Assembly: GCF_003201355.1 (NCBI RefSeq)
Contig: NZ_QICL01000003.1
Coordinates: 194,234 to 258,233, forward strand
Origin: Indolivaga alginatilytica
Lineage (GTDB): Bacteria > Bacteroidota > Bacteroidia > Bacteroidales > Dysgonomonadaceae
Length of the DNA: 64,000 bases
Direction: 5' to 3'
Positions 34,506 to 43,660 of the stretch are shown here, piece after piece (within the stretch, counting starts at the first letter, position 1; each line of letters starts with the position of its first letter). A program made the position numbers and the translations under genes. A model generated the notes under the pieces. That model had not been told where the DNA came from. It made no database searches and worked only from the letters and a program-made list of their open reading frames with translations.

Positions 34506-35450
34506 TTACAGAACGTACAAAGAGCTGATAGACTCATTGTTACATACTCTTCTGATTGAGTCTGCAAAAACATCGGCTACAGAAAGAATTGTAACTTTTT
34601 CGCATTTCTTTGAGTAAGGAATACTGTCTGTGAATATAATTTCAGATAGAGCCGACTGATCTACACGTTCCGATGCCGGATCAGACATTACTGCGTGGCT
34701 GGCAATAGCTTTAACCGAGCGTGCACCATGCGATTTCATCAGATTGGCAGCTTTAGTTATAGTGCCTGCTGTGTCAACTATATCATCAACAAGCAATACA
34801 TCCATTCCTTCTACATCTCCAATGATTTGCATTTCAGATATTTCGTTTGCTTTCTTACGTAGTTTATAACCGATAACCATAGGAACACCAAAATATTTGG
34901 CATACGAACTGGCACGCTTTGTTCCTCCTACGTCAGGAGTTGCTATTACAAGATTTTCACGATCCAATGTTTTAATATAATCAGAGAAAATTGCAGAAGC
35001 ATATAAGTGGTCTACCGGTACATCAAAGAAACCTTGTATCTGATCGGCATGTAAATCCATTGTAATGAGTCGGTTGATTCCTGCTGCACTTAGCATATCA
35101 GCAATAAGTTTAGCACCTATGGATACACGAGGCTTGTCTTTGCGGTCTTGCCTTGCCCATCCGAAATAAGGAATAACTGCAACAATAGAACGGGCTGAAG
35201 CTCTTTTAGCGGCATCTACCATTAATAATAGTTCCATCAGATTGTCCGAAGAAGGGAAGGTTGATTGAATCAGGAATACCTGACGTCCTCTTATCGACTC
35301 TTCGTATGATACAGAAAATTCGCCATCGGCGAAGTACTCAATATTCATATTGCCGAGTGGACAACCTAAACTATTACAGATTTTTTCAGCTAAGTAACGA
35401 GATTTGGTTCCCGAGAAGATTTTGAATGGTATCTGTTCCATTTGTTCCAT
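34506..35450 (-). CDS. prs: Ribose-phosphate pyrophosphokinase
   Basis: It makes PRPP from ribose 5-phosphate and ATP, the donor for nucleotide synthesis and also for the UbiA-like phosphoribosyltransferase in this window. The 314 residues include IQSTFPSSDNLMELLLMVDA, DLHADQIQGFFDVPVDHL and the PRPP loop VLLVDDIVDTAGTI. A -7-like box (35490-35497) and a strong terminator frame it as a single-gene unit. Confidence 0.98.
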   Translation of the reverse strand: MEQMEQIPFKIFSGTKSRYLAEKICNSLGCPLGNMNIEYFADGEFSVSYEESIRGRQVFLIQSTFPSSDNLMELLLMVDAAKRASARSIVAVIPYFGWARQDRKDKPRVSIGAKLIADMLSAAGINRLITMDLHADQIQGFFDVPVDHLYASAIFSDYIKTLDRENLVIATPDVGGTKRASSYAKYFGVPMVIGYKLRKKANEISEMQIIGDVEGMDVLLVDDIVDTAGTITKAANLMKSHGARSVKAIASHAVMSDPASERVDQSALSEIIFTDSIPYSKKCEKVTILSVADVFADSIRRVCNNESISSLYVL

Positions 35451-35489
35451 TGATGAGTTGTTTTATTGTAATTGTAGATTTATCGAGTG

Positions 35490-35497
35490 CAAATTTA
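35490..35497 (-). promoter_or_regulatory. Putative -7 box of prs
   Basis: TAAATTTG in minus-strand reading matches TAnnTTTG about 40 nt before the prs start. The -33 element is not clear. Confidence 0.45.
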
Positions 35498-35581
35498 TAA
35501 AACTATTTGTTAGGAAATGAATATCAATGCATAAATTATGCCATTAACACTATTTCGGATATTGTTTGGGCTGGTTATTTG

Positions 35582-36388
35582 TTAGTACGGAGTGAGTAAA
35601 CTCTCATATAACGCCTTGTTCTTATCTTTCTCTAGCTCCTGCATAGCAACCTCATAGCCTACATTGAAAATATCTTTAGTATGTTCTAAAGTGAACATGG
35701 CATAGGAAGATAACCTATCGGGTTCTATTAACAGATCGCAAAGTTTCCGATCAGCCAGAGAGTTTGATACCGAGATATAGTGAAATGATCGCTCGGCAAT
35801 ATATAGCAGAGAGTTCTTGTATTTTAGTTTAGTAAGAGGTGCCACATTTACACCTATTATACTTTCGCACTCGAAGCGGATGGGTGTTACCGGAAAGTTT
35901 TTAAATAGACCTCCGTCTACATAGTGTACCTTCTCTATCTCTACAGGGGTAAATACAATAGGGTAGGCGCACGATGCTGTAATTGCCGGAATAAGCGGTC
36001 CTTTGTCAAATACGGTGCTTGTTCCGTTGGCTATGTCGGTAGCCACTACTTTTAGAGGAGTTTTCAACTCTTCGAAAGTTCTTGCTTTCAGGTGTGTCTT
36101 CAAAAACTGCCTGAATCGATCTGCTTTAAATATACCTGTGTGTGGAATAGTAAGCTCGGCAAACTCTTTGAAAGCCTTTTTGTGAAAGAAGGAAAGTATT
36201 TCATCGGGACTGTTGCCATCGGCATACAGTACTCCGGCAAAAGCTCCTGCACTTGTTCCCGCTATTATAGACGGGGCAATCCCTTTTTCTTCAAGGGCTT
36301 TAAGTACGCCCAGATGTGCAAATCCTTTTGCGCCTCCGCCACTTAAGGCTAATCCTAATTTATATTTATAAGTATTGGCTGTGCTCAT
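35582..36388 (-). CDS. Patatin-like phospholipase family protein
   Basis: A 268-residue serine hydrolase of the patatin/RssA type, acting on phospholipid or other acyl esters. The oxyanion hole is GLALSGGGAKGFAHLG, the nucleophile elbow is GTSAG (S46), and the catalytic aspartate is in VDGGLFKNFP. It has no signal peptide, so it is likely cytoplasmic. The substrate is unknown. Confidence 0.92.
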   Translation of the reverse strand: MSTANTYKYKLGLALSGGGAKGFAHLGVLKALEEKGIAPSIIAGTSAGAFAGVLYADGNSPDEILSFFHKKAFKEFAELTIPHTGIFKADRFRQFLKTHLKARTFEELKTPLKVVATDIANGTSTVFDKGPLIPAITASCAYPIVFTPVEIEKVHYVDGGLFKNFPVTPIRFECESIIGVNVAPLTKLKYKNSLLYIAERSFHYISVSNSLADRKLCDLLIEPDRLSSYAMFTLEHTKDIFNVGYEVAMQELEKDKNKALYESLLTPY

Positions 36389-36735
36389 AAGGAGTAAATC
36401 TCAATTGGATCATAAAAGTAAAGCATTTAAATGATAAAAAGGACTAATTTAAAGAGCAATGCCAATCAATAACCGAAATAGTTACACAACAGGGTGACAT
36501 TCGTTCCAAAAAGTAATCAATAAGGTTACAAAGGTTACTGCCGGTGTTACTTTTGCGTGTTTTTTTAATGTTCTGTATATTAATGAGTAAGAATAAAAAA
36601 GGTTACAAAGGTAACAAAAGTAACATCTTTTTTACGATCTTTATTTCTCTTGTTTTTTCTTTGTTCGGTCAGCCGCTACTGTACCCTGTTAACTGATTAC
36701 TGTTGACTGCTAACTGATAGATAAAACCTGGCTTC
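36389..36735. other. Intergenic stretch with GTTACAAAGG-type repeats
   Basis: No gene seen in 347 nt. GGTTACAAAGGTTAC occurs at 36524-36537 and GGTTACAAAGGTAACAAAAG at 36601-36620, followed by TAAC. Then comes a run of TGTTAACTGATTACTGTTGA / CTGCTAACTGATAG (about 36687-36720), the same kind of unit as at 20441-20506 and 57148-57185. These look like simple intergenic repeats. Confidence 0.6.
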
Positions 36736-37224
36736 TTAATCGAAACTGAATTTGAGGAAGGGAACCAGTTTAGGAGCAAAAGGCTGAATGTATTTATAGG
36801 TGGCAGATCCATTACGTATTTTAGGAGCTAACAGTTGATGATGTTCATCGGCTTGTACGATAAGGTTTACAGCAATACTTATTGCGAATAACCATTTGGT
36901 AAGGCATAATGCAATTCCGGCTAATTTGTTTATTGTACCCATTTTTACCGTCTTTAGTATTTCCTCCATCATGGTTCCCAGTAAGTAAAAGGACGAAATG
37001 ATAATGAGGAAAGTAAGAGCATATGACAGAGGAGCAGCCATATAATCGGGTATTTGTTTTATATGCTTTACGTAGGGAAGAATCAGAATGGAGAGTTTGC
37101 CCGACAGAACGGCTCCTACTATAAGACCGGCGAGCGTAGATAATTGCTTAACTAAACCTGTTTTATATCCTTTTATGATACAATATATTATCACTATGAT
37201 TATGCAGATATCAAACCAATTCAT
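36736..37224 (-). CDS. CvpA-family membrane protein
   Basis: A 162-residue protein with four membrane helices. It begins MNWFDICIIIVIIYCIIKGYKTGLVKQLSTLAG, the typical CvpA N-terminus with G-x-x-x-G(L/F). CvpA proteins are linked to colicin V production and to envelope homeostasis in other bacteria; the biochemical role is not settled. It stands alone. Confidence 0.88.
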   Translation of the reverse strand: MNWFDICIIIVIIYCIIKGYKTGLVKQLSTLAGLIVGAVLSGKLSILILPYVKHIKQIPDYMAAPLSYALTFLIIISSFYLLGTMMEEILKTVKMGTINKLAGIALCLTKWLFAISIAVNLIVQADEHHQLLAPKIRNGSATYKYIQPFAPKLVPFLKFSFD

Positions 37225-37332
37225 CTATTTAAATTAGGTAAGTAACGGTACTTGTATGAATGACAAAAGTAAGAATTAAAATTAATTCCTACTTTTATTT
37301 TATACAGAAGACTAAACGAATAGTCTATTCTA

Positions 37333-37485
37333 TTATTTCGCAGCTTCGTCAGATACAGTTAATTTGCCTCTGCCTTTTGCTCTACGAGAAGCTAATACTC
37401 TACGACCGTTAGCTGTAGCCATTCTCGAGCGGAATCCGTGTTTGTTTATTCTCTTTCTTCTAGAGGGTTGAAAAGTTCTTTTCAT
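37333..37485 (-). CDS. rpmH: 50S ribosomal protein L34
   Basis: A 50-residue protein that is below common ORF cutoffs. The translation starts [22 protein letters not shown], goes on with [22 protein letters not shown], and ends SDEAAK. This is a clear L34. It is not next to dnaA or rnpA here; in Bacteroidetes rpmH is often alone. A promoter-like TTG, 20 nt, TACTTTTG precedes it. Confidence 0.97.
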   Translation of the reverse strand: MKRTFQPSRRKRINKHGFRSRMATANGRRVLASRRAKGRGKLTVSDEAAK

Positions 37486-37531
37486 TGCTATATTATATTA
37501 TTCGTTATTGTTTCTGATCGAATTTGGCTTG

Positions 37532-37562
37532 CAAAAGTAGATAGTTTATTTTAAATATACAA
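37532..37562 (-). promoter_or_regulatory. Promoter of rpmH
   Basis: In minus-strand reading TTG, 20 nt, then TACTTTTG (exact TAnnTTTG). It is about 47 nt upstream of the rpmH start. Confidence 0.65.
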
Positions 37563-37576
37563 GTATATCTTTATTT

Positions 37577-37645
37577 TAAGTAATGTAAAATATTTTATTG
37601 CTGTATTTTACTGCTTTTACAATCCATCTGTTTTGTTGCCTGTTT
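37577..37645 (+). repeat. TAAG-CTTA element, partial left half
   Basis: TAAGTAATGTAAAATATT followed by TTATTGCTGTATTTTAC resembles the left part of copy L (TAAGTAATGTGAAATTAAT, TTTATTGCTATATTTC). No palindrome end is present. It is probably a truncated or decayed copy between rpmH and the SulP gene. Confidence 0.4.
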
Positions 37646-37673
37646 TTTTCTGTTGTAAATAGTACGACGTACT

Positions 37674-39386
37674 CTAATCGATCGGTGTTTTGTTTGCCGC
37701 AGCTTGTTCTCTTAATATTTTTTCGGCTTTTGCCATAGCTAAATTAATATTGGGGCATATATTCTTTTCGCCTAGCAGTTCACAGAATCCGAATTTTTCG
37801 AGTGCTGCCCTTACGTTTGGTCTTACTCCCGAAAGTATCATTCTTATGTCTTCATCCTGAGATTTTTTGCATAAACTCTCTAGATTGTGCATTCCGGTGG
37901 AATCAATAAAGGGAACTTTACGCATACGTATAATTCTGACCAAAGGCTTATCTTCTATAACGCGCATGCTCTCTTCAAACTTATTGGCTATACCAAAAAA
38001 GAATGGGCCGTCAATCTCATACACTTCAACGCCTTTGGGTATTATAAGATTGTCATCCGATGAGGCTCCCTCCTTGTCCGATGGATTCAGTTCGTCCGTG
38101 ATAACCGAGACTTCGGTGACATCCATAATACGTTTCATAAATAAGAATACTGCAAGCAATAAACCTATTTCGATGGCAATAGTTAAATCGAAAATTACAG
38201 TTAATAAGAATGTGGTAACCAATACCATTACATCTGCCTTAGAATTTTTCAGTAAAGCCAGAAAAGACCTCCATTCACTCATGTTATAGGAAACAACAAT
38301 AAGTATCGCAGCTAAACAGACCATGGGTATATGTTGGGTTAAACTTCCCAAAAAAAGAACCACTAATAATAAAAATGTAGAGTGAACTATGCCTGCAATA
38401 GGGGTTCGTCCACCGTTGCTGACATTGGTCATAGTGCGAGCTAAAGCTCCTGTTGCAGGTATACCGCCAAACAGGGGGGCTACAATATTGGCAAGCCCTT
38501 GTGCTATCAGTTCCATATTCGAATTGTTCTTTTCGCCCGTAACGCCATCTGCAACATTAGCTGAGATGAGCGATTCTATTGATCCGAGAATTGCCAATGT
38601 GAAGGCATAGGGGAATAATGTATTAATAGCTTTTATGCTAAAAGTAATACCTTGTATGTGGGGTAATTCGCTGTTTATGCTGAATCGGTCGCCAATTGTT
38701 TGAACCGTATCGATATTGAGGTAATAACGAAGAAAATATACAATCACTGTTACAAGGACAACAGCTATAAGCGAACCCGGAATTTTCTTCGATACTTTGT
38801 GTGCAAAGATAATGATGAGTAAGCTTAAGACTCCAATACCAACGGTAACAAGGTCTGTACTATTTAAATTAAGAATGTATTGTTGCCATTTACCCAAAAA
38901 ATCAGGAGGAATGTTTTTAATATCAAGCCCTAAAAAGTCTTTTATCTGAGTGGAAAATATCGTGACGGCTATACCGCTCATATAACCGACTATAATAGGA
39001 TAGGGAATATATTTGATGACGACTCCCAGTTTTACGACTCCCATCAGGATGAGGATTATACCCGACATGACCGTCGTGATAACTAATCCCTGAAAACCGA
39101 ATTGTTCGATAATATTATATACGATTACTATAAATGCGCCCGTAGGACCTCCGATCTGGACGGTACTTCCTCCAAATACGGAAATTATGAATCCTGCGAT
39201 AATAGCCGTATAAAGTCCTTTTTCGGGGCTTACTCCCGATGCGATACCAAATGCAATAGCGAGGGGAAGTGCAACAACTCCAACAATTAGACCGGCCATG
39301 AGGTCGGCCATAAATTTCTCCTTATTATAACCTTTTAAGGAGTCAATAATTTGCGGTCTGAATGTTTTTAAAAAATCCGTGTTCAT
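37674..39386 (-). CDS. SulP-family anion transporter
   Basis: An inner-membrane carrier of sulfate, bicarbonate or related anions. With the ATG at 39386 it has 570 residues: about 12-14 helices (KFMADLMAGLIVGVVALPLAIAFGIASGVSPEKGLYTAI is the hallmark), then a C-terminal STAS domain (about residues 440-555) with VPFIDSTGMHNLESL. The open frame reaches back to 39461, but the extra 25 codons lie in repeat copy J and are not protein-like. The substrate cannot be told from the sequence. Confidence 0.93.
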   Translation of the reverse strand: MNTDFLKTFRPQIIDSLKGYNKEKFMADLMAGLIVGVVALPLAIAFGIASGVSPEKGLYTAIIAGFIISVFGGSTVQIGGPTGAFIVIVYNIIEQFGFQGLVITTVMSGIILILMGVVKLGVVIKYIPYPIIVGYMSGIAVTIFSTQIKDFLGLDIKNIPPDFLGKWQQYILNLNSTDLVTVGIGVLSLLIIIFAHKVSKKIPGSLIAVVLVTVIVYFLRYYLNIDTVQTIGDRFSINSELPHIQGITFSIKAINTLFPYAFTLAILGSIESLISANVADGVTGEKNNSNMELIAQGLANIVAPLFGGIPATGALARTMTNVSNGGRTPIAGIVHSTFLLLVVLFLGSLTQHIPMVCLAAILIVVSYNMSEWRSFLALLKNSKADVMVLVTTFLLTVIFDLTIAIEIGLLLAVFLFMKRIMDVTEVSVITDELNPSDKEGASSDDNLIIPKGVEVYEIDGPFFFGIANKFEESMRVIEDKPLVRIIRMRKVPFIDSTGMHNLESLCKKSQDEDIRMILSGVRPNVRAALEKFGFCELLGEKNICPNINLAMAKAEKILREQAAANKTPID

Positions 39387-39393
39387 AGCTCTA

Positions 39394-39487
39394 TAAATAA
39401 ATGAAAGTATTTGATGATATACTTTCGAATTATAACAGACTATTGCTGTTATGCTTACCAAAGCAACAAAAAAGGTCTGAAACCTTA
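39394..39487 (+). repeat. TAAG-CTTA element, copy J
   Basis: Full 94 bp copy: TAAATAAATGAAAGTATTTG, TTATAACAGACTATTGCTG, TTATGCTTACCAAAGC, AACAAAAAAGGTCTGAAACC, then TTA. It overlaps the upstream end of a spurious SulP extension. Copy K lies in opposite orientation 129 nt further on. Confidence 0.85.
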
Positions 39488-39615
39488 TCGTAACCTTTGG
39501 TTTTGAGCCTGCAAAGGTATGAAATGATTTTTGGTTTACCTCATAATCTGAAATCCATTTGTTTTAACATCCCCGGTTAATCCGAAAATCGTTTATTTTC
39601 TTTAATTTTGTGACT

Positions 39616-39709
39616 CAAAGGTCTCAGACCTTTTTATTTCTTTGGCAAATGTAATAACGATAGATAGTTATAATTATAAAACAGTGCGATATCAGTTTTA
39701 TAGTAGAGT
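39616..39709 (-). repeat. TAAG-CTTA element, copy K
   Basis: Reverse copy of about 94 bp: AAAGGTCTCAGACCTTTTT, ATTTCTTTGGCAAATG, TAGTTATAATTATAAAACAG. Its palindrome AAAGGTCTCAGACCTTT is perfect. The far end is less clear. Confidence 0.75.
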
Positions 39710-39859
39710 TTATATCCAATAAAAGTATATTCCATTGAAATAGTGTGATTAAAAACAAATCGTTATGAATTAGATATATAGTTATCTATTGAATTGACTC
39801 TATTACTTCATAGACTTTCCCGGATAAATAATATCCTGTTGTAAGTCGGATATTTCAGA

Positions 39860-40549
39860 ATGAGCACTTTTATTAAAAGAATATTGATGAATTTTCGTAT
39901 TTTATTTTTCTTATCCGTTTTTTTCTTCCTATTCGGAGCTTGCAAGGGTAAAAAAGAAGAATCTGCATCAGTCGATAATGCCGAAACCAGAACGTATACC
40001 CGATTCAGGGGGGCGTATAAGTCGTTTAACGATATGCCCGAATTACATTTGGAGGCAGCTCAGCGAAAAGGTATTTTACCTATGGGGGTAAGAGGCGATA
40101 CAGCTAAGCATCTCAATGATATGGTACATTTGCCTATGGAATTGGATTTATATAAAATAGACAAACTCAAACATTCGATTCCTTACCTGGTGGGCGATGC
40201 TTCTAAACTGTTGGTGCAAATCAGTTCGAATTTCAGAGATTCCCTTATCAGTAAGAAACTGCCGGTTTATAAATTAGTCGTAACAAGTGTAACCCGTACT
40301 CTCGATGATGTTGCTTCCCTGACCAAACGGAATGGTAATGCAAGTAATAATTCGGCACACTGCTATGGCACGACTTTTGATATTTCGTGGAAAAGATTTG
40401 AAAAGAGAGGGCCTAAAGGTGATAACGATGTAAGTACCGATCGTCTGAAACTTATTCTTGGCGAAGTATTACACGACCTTAGACAAAGAGATCAATGTTA
40501 TATTGTGCATGAGAAAAAACAGGCTTGTTTTCATATAACAGTCAGATAA
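39860..40549 (+). CDS. DUF5715/M15-peptidase-like lipoprotein
   Basis: A 229-residue secreted protein. Hydrophobic residues about 10-26 end in FFLFGAC, a lipobox. Residues about 125-229 resemble D-Ala-D-Ala carboxypeptidase-like M15 domains: SVTRTLDDVASLTKRNGNAS, then NSAHCYGTTFDISW with His and Asp zinc ligands, and the final CYIVHEKKQACFHITVR. It may trim peptidoglycan cross-bridges. An alternative start lies at 39887. It is 6 nt from truA, probably the same transcript. Confidence 0.82.
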   Translation: MSTFIKRILMNFRILFFLSVFFFLFGACKGKKEESASVDNAETRTYTRFRGAYKSFNDMPELHLEAAQRKGILPMGVRGDTAKHLNDMVHLPMELDLYKIDKLKHSIPYLVGDASKLLVQISSNFRDSLISKKLPVYKLVVTSVTRTLDDVASLTKRNGNASNNSAHCYGTTFDISWKRFEKRGPKGDNDVSTDRLKLILGEVLHDLRQRDQCYIVHEKKQACFHITVR

Positions 40550-40555
40550 GAAAGG

Positions 40556-41305
40556 TTGGCAATGAGTAGATATTTTATGTACTTGGCTTATAATGGCACT
40601 AATTATTGCGGATGGCAGATTCAGCAAAATGGACTTTCGATACAGGAAGTAATCGAAAAGGCTTTAGCTACCTTATTACGTGTACCCACGCCCATTCTGG
40701 GTGCAGGTCGTACCGATGCAGGAGTGCATGCCCGACAAATGATGGCTCATTTTGATGCTGAGGTAGGAGATACCGTCATGCTGACAGAAAAACTGAATCG
40801 TGTTTTACCAAAGGATATTGTAATATATAAAGTTGTCAGGGTTAAAGAAGATGCTCATGCCCGTTTCGATGCTGCATCTCGTTTGTATCGGTATTATATG
40901 ACTACACAAAAAGATCCGTTTATGTATCCTTATAAATATAAGGTACACGGCGATATCGATGTAGACAGAATGAATAGGTGCAGTGAAATTTTATTCGACT
41001 ACATAGATTTTACAAGCTTTAGTAAATTGCATACCGATGTTAAAACAAACGATTGTACTATTATGTATGCCCGATGGGAGCAACAGGGCGATGATTACAT
41101 ATTTACAATCAAGGCAAACCGTTTTTTGAGAAATATGGTTCGTGCAATTGTCGGCACACTACTAGAGGCCGGACGAGGAAAACTGGATGAGGCAGGAATG
41201 CGAAGAATAATAGAAGCCAAAGACAGAGGTGTTGCAGGATGCTCGGTTCCGGGGCATGCTTTATTTCTGGAAGAGATTGAATATCCCGATGAAATTTTCG
41301 GGTAA
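40556..41305 (+). CDS. truA: tRNA pseudouridine(38-40) synthase
   Basis: It makes pseudouridine at positions 38-40 of tRNA anticodon arms. The 249 residues carry the catalytic aspartate D54 in [40 protein letters not shown] near the end is typical of TruA. A second ATG at 40562 is an equally possible start. Confidence 0.97.
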   Translation: MAMSRYFMYLAYNGTNYCGWQIQQNGLSIQEVIEKALATLLRVPTPILGAGRTDAGVHARQMMAHFDAEVGDTVMLTEKLNRVLPKDIVIYKVVRVKEDAHARFDAASRLYRYYMTTQKDPFMYPYKYKVHGDIDVDRMNRCSEILFDYIDFTSFSKLHTDVKTNDCTIMYARWEQQGDDYIFTIKANRFLRNMVRAIVGTLLEAGRGKLDEAGMRRIIEAKDRGVAGCSVPGHALFLEEIEYPDEIFG

Positions 41306-41402
41306 TACATAAGTGATAGAATCTAGGGATATGAAAAAAGTATGATAATATATATGGAAAAAACTGTATGTAATATTCAGCTAAATTAAAAACCCTAATC
41401 AA

Positions 41403-42548
41403 ATGAATAGAATGTTTTTAAAACCATTACGAAAAGCTTTATCGGACGAGAAATCCGGAGGTGTCGTGTTGATAATTTGTACGATAGTTTCTTTGATAAT
41501 AGCAAACTCGGCTTTTAAGGAACAGTACCTTCATTTCTGGCACATTCCATTTGCAGGGCTCAGTCTCGAATTGTGGATTAACGATGGTCTGATGGCAATC
41601 TTCTTCTTAATGATCGGTCTCGAACTGAAAAGGGAAGTGGCCGTCGGAGAATTTTCCCGTCCCCGAAATGCAATATTGCCCGTTGCCGCAGCCTTGGGAG
41701 GAATGATAGTTCCCGTAGCATTCTTTCTGCTATTCAATCTGGGATTACCCACTCAATCGGGTGTCGGTATACCTATGGCAACCGATATTGCTTTTGCATT
41801 AGGAGTATTATCGTTATTGGGAAAACGGGTGCCCACATCATTGAAGGTGTTTTTAATGGCTCTGGCGGTGGTTGACGATTTGGGAGCAATTATGGTTATT
41901 GCTATCTTCTACACCAAAGATCTTATGCTCCTCGACTTGTCTGTTGCATTGGGAATATTCGCTTTTCTAGCTGTATTGAACAGATTTAAAGTGCATTCGC
42001 TTATACCTTATTTTATAGGTGGTGCTGCAATGTGGTATTTCATGTTACAGTCGGGTGTTCATGCGACTATAGCCGGAGTATTGCTTGCTTTGGTAATACC
42101 TTCTGCTGACAGGAAGGACGGACGATCTCCTTCTTTTATGGTAATGCATAAACTACACCTTCCTGTTACTTTTATTATACTCCCCGTATTTGCACTGGCA
42201 AACACAGCTGTAACCATATCATCGGATTGGCATACCCTTTTTGCCGAACCTATATCGTTAGGTATTCTTAGCGGATTGCTTTTGGGTAAGCCGATAGGTA
42301 TTACATTGGCATCTCTGATTGTTATTGTGGCAAAGTTGTCGAAACTGCCAACAGGAGTCAACTGGTATAATATGATTGGTGCAGGATTACTCGGGGGGAT
42401 AGGATTTACCATGTCGATCTTTATTACCTTATTGGCATTCGATGATCAGGAAATAATAAATACATCAAAAATAGTAATTCTGACAAGTTCTCTTCTTGCG
42501 GGAGTTCTTGGATATATATGCTTGCACATGACCTTAAAGAAGTCGTAG
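41403..42548 (+). CDS. nhaA: Na+/H+ antiporter NhaA
   Basis: An inner-membrane antiporter for sodium and pH homeostasis. It has 381 residues and about 12 helices. The transport aspartates D158-D159 in ALAVVDDLGAIMVIA and D128 in PMATDIAFALG are intact; these match D163/D164 and D133 of E. coli NhaA. KREVAVGEFSRPRNAILPVAAALGG is also typical. Repeat copy L follows 6 nt after its stop. Confidence 0.97.
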   Translation: MNRMFLKPLRKALSDEKSGGVVLIICTIVSLIIANSAFKEQYLHFWHIPFAGLSLELWINDGLMAIFFLMIGLELKREVAVGEFSRPRNAILPVAAALGGMIVPVAFFLLFNLGLPTQSGVGIPMATDIAFALGVLSLLGKRVPTSLKVFLMALAVVDDLGAIMVIAIFYTKDLMLLDLSVALGIFAFLAVLNRFKVHSLIPYFIGGAAMWYFMLQSGVHATIAGVLLALVIPSADRKDGRSPSFMVMHKLHLPVTFIILPVFALANTAVTISSDWHTLFAEPISLGILSGLLLGKPIGITLASLIVIVAKLSKLPTGVNWYNMIGAGLLGGIGFTMSIFITLLAFDDQEIINTSKIVILTSSLLAGVLGYICLHMTLKKS

Positions 42549-42554
42549 GTAGAT

Positions 42555-42659
42555 ATAAGTAATGTGAAATTAATGTAAAATATTTATTGCTATATTTCAT
42601 AATTGTAACAGACTCTATTTGTCACACTTGCCAAAGCAATAAAAAGCTCTGAGAGCTTA
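42555..42659 (+). repeat. TAAG-CTTA element, copy L, with compensated palindrome
   Basis: A 105 bp copy: TAAGTAATGTGAAATTAATG, TTTATTGCTATATTTCAT, AACAGACTCTATTTGTCAC, TTGCCAAAGCAATAAAAAG, CTCTGAGAGCTTA. The palindrome is AAGCTCTGAGAGCTT instead of AAGGTCTGAGACCTT: both arms changed together, so pairing is retained. Confidence 0.88.
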
Positions 42660-42674
42660 AATACAAAAAAAAAT

Positions 42675-43574
42675 ATGTGGTTAGGTTTAGCGTTTCTTTC
42701 GGCTTTCTTTTTAGGGTGTTACGATATAAATAAAAAAATGGCGGTTCATAATAATGCGGTAATACCCGTATTGTTCCTGAATACGTTCTTTTGTACCTTG
42801 TTTCTTCTGCCCTTGTTTTTGTTGTCAAGAGTAGTTCCTGCAACTATCGAAAATACTATTTTTTATGTCCCAACGGTCAATTTCGAGGCTCATCTTTATA
42901 TCATACTCAAATCAATAATCGTATTGTCATCTTGGATATTCGGTTACTTTGCTGTTAAGCATCTGCCGTTGACGATAACAGGGCCTATTAATGCAACCCG
43001 TCCCGTGATGGTTTTGGTGGGTGCATTGCTTATATTTGGAGAGCGTCTCAACTTTTATCAGTGGATAGGTGTTATACTGACTATTGTTTCGTTCTTTTTA
43101 TTATCGGCTACAGGAAAAAAGGAAGGAATTAATTTTCGTCAGAATAAGTGGATACTGTTCATCTTCATTGCTTCCATCTTGGGTGCAGCCAGTGGGTTGT
43201 ATGATAAATACCTGATGCAGAGAATCAGTTCCACTTCAGTGCAATTCTGGTATAACCTCTATCAATGTATCATGATGTTTGTGATACTGGTGATATTATG
43301 GTATCCGAAGCGGAAAAACTCGACTGCTTTTAGCTGGAAATGGAGTATTCTCCTTGTATCGCTTTTCCTGACTATAGCCGACTTCGTTTATTTTTATGCA
43401 CTAACCAAGCCGGATGCACTGATTTCTATCGTATCTATGGTGAGGCGTGGTTCTGTAGTCGTTTCTTTTATCGGAGGAGTATTCTTCTTCCATGAAAAAA
43501 ACTTAAAAGGGAAGGCGATGGATCTGATCTTAATTATTATAGGAATGTTTTTCCTATATTTGGGTACAAAATAA
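42675..43574 (+). CDS. EamA/DMT-superfamily transporter
   Basis: A 299-residue membrane protein with ten helices and two EamA repeats (MWLGLAFLSAFFLGCYDINKKMAV; KWILFIFIASILGAASGLYDKYLMQ). It resembles exporters of metabolites in the drug/metabolite transporter superfamily. The substrate is unknown. The start is 16 nt after repeat copy L, and the stop is at the left edge of the degenerate copy M. Confidence 0.88.
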   Translation: MWLGLAFLSAFFLGCYDINKKMAVHNNAVIPVLFLNTFFCTLFLLPLFLLSRVVPATIENTIFYVPTVNFEAHLYIILKSIIVLSSWIFGYFAVKHLPLTITGPINATRPVMVLVGALLIFGERLNFYQWIGVILTIVSFFLLSATGKKEGINFRQNKWILFIFIASILGAASGLYDKYLMQRISSTSVQFWYNLYQCIMMFVILVILWYPKRKNSTAFSWKWSILLVSLFLTIADFVYFYALTKPDALISIVSMVRRGSVVVSFIGGVFFFHEKNLKGKAMDLILIIIGMFFLYLGTK

Positions 43575-43644
43575 TTAACAAAGGGTATTTGAGGCCTGAT
43601 GCCTTTTTATTCTCATTAAAGCAACAAACAGGCTTGAGGCCTTA
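43572..43644. repeat. TAAG-CTTA element, degenerate copy M (two opposed ends)
   Basis: It contains a reverse palindrome end (GAGGCCTGATGCCTTTTTATT) and, right after it, a forward end (AAAGCAACAAACAGGCTTGAGGCCTTA). This looks like two truncated copies placed head to head. It starts at the stop codon of the EamA gene. Confidence 0.6.
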
Positions 43645-43660
43645 GACGATTACACAACAG

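Noticed and set aside
39387..39461. N-terminal extension of the SulP frame
   Set aside because: It lies in repeat copy J and its residues are not SulP-like; the ATG at 39386 is followed by the normal start of the family.
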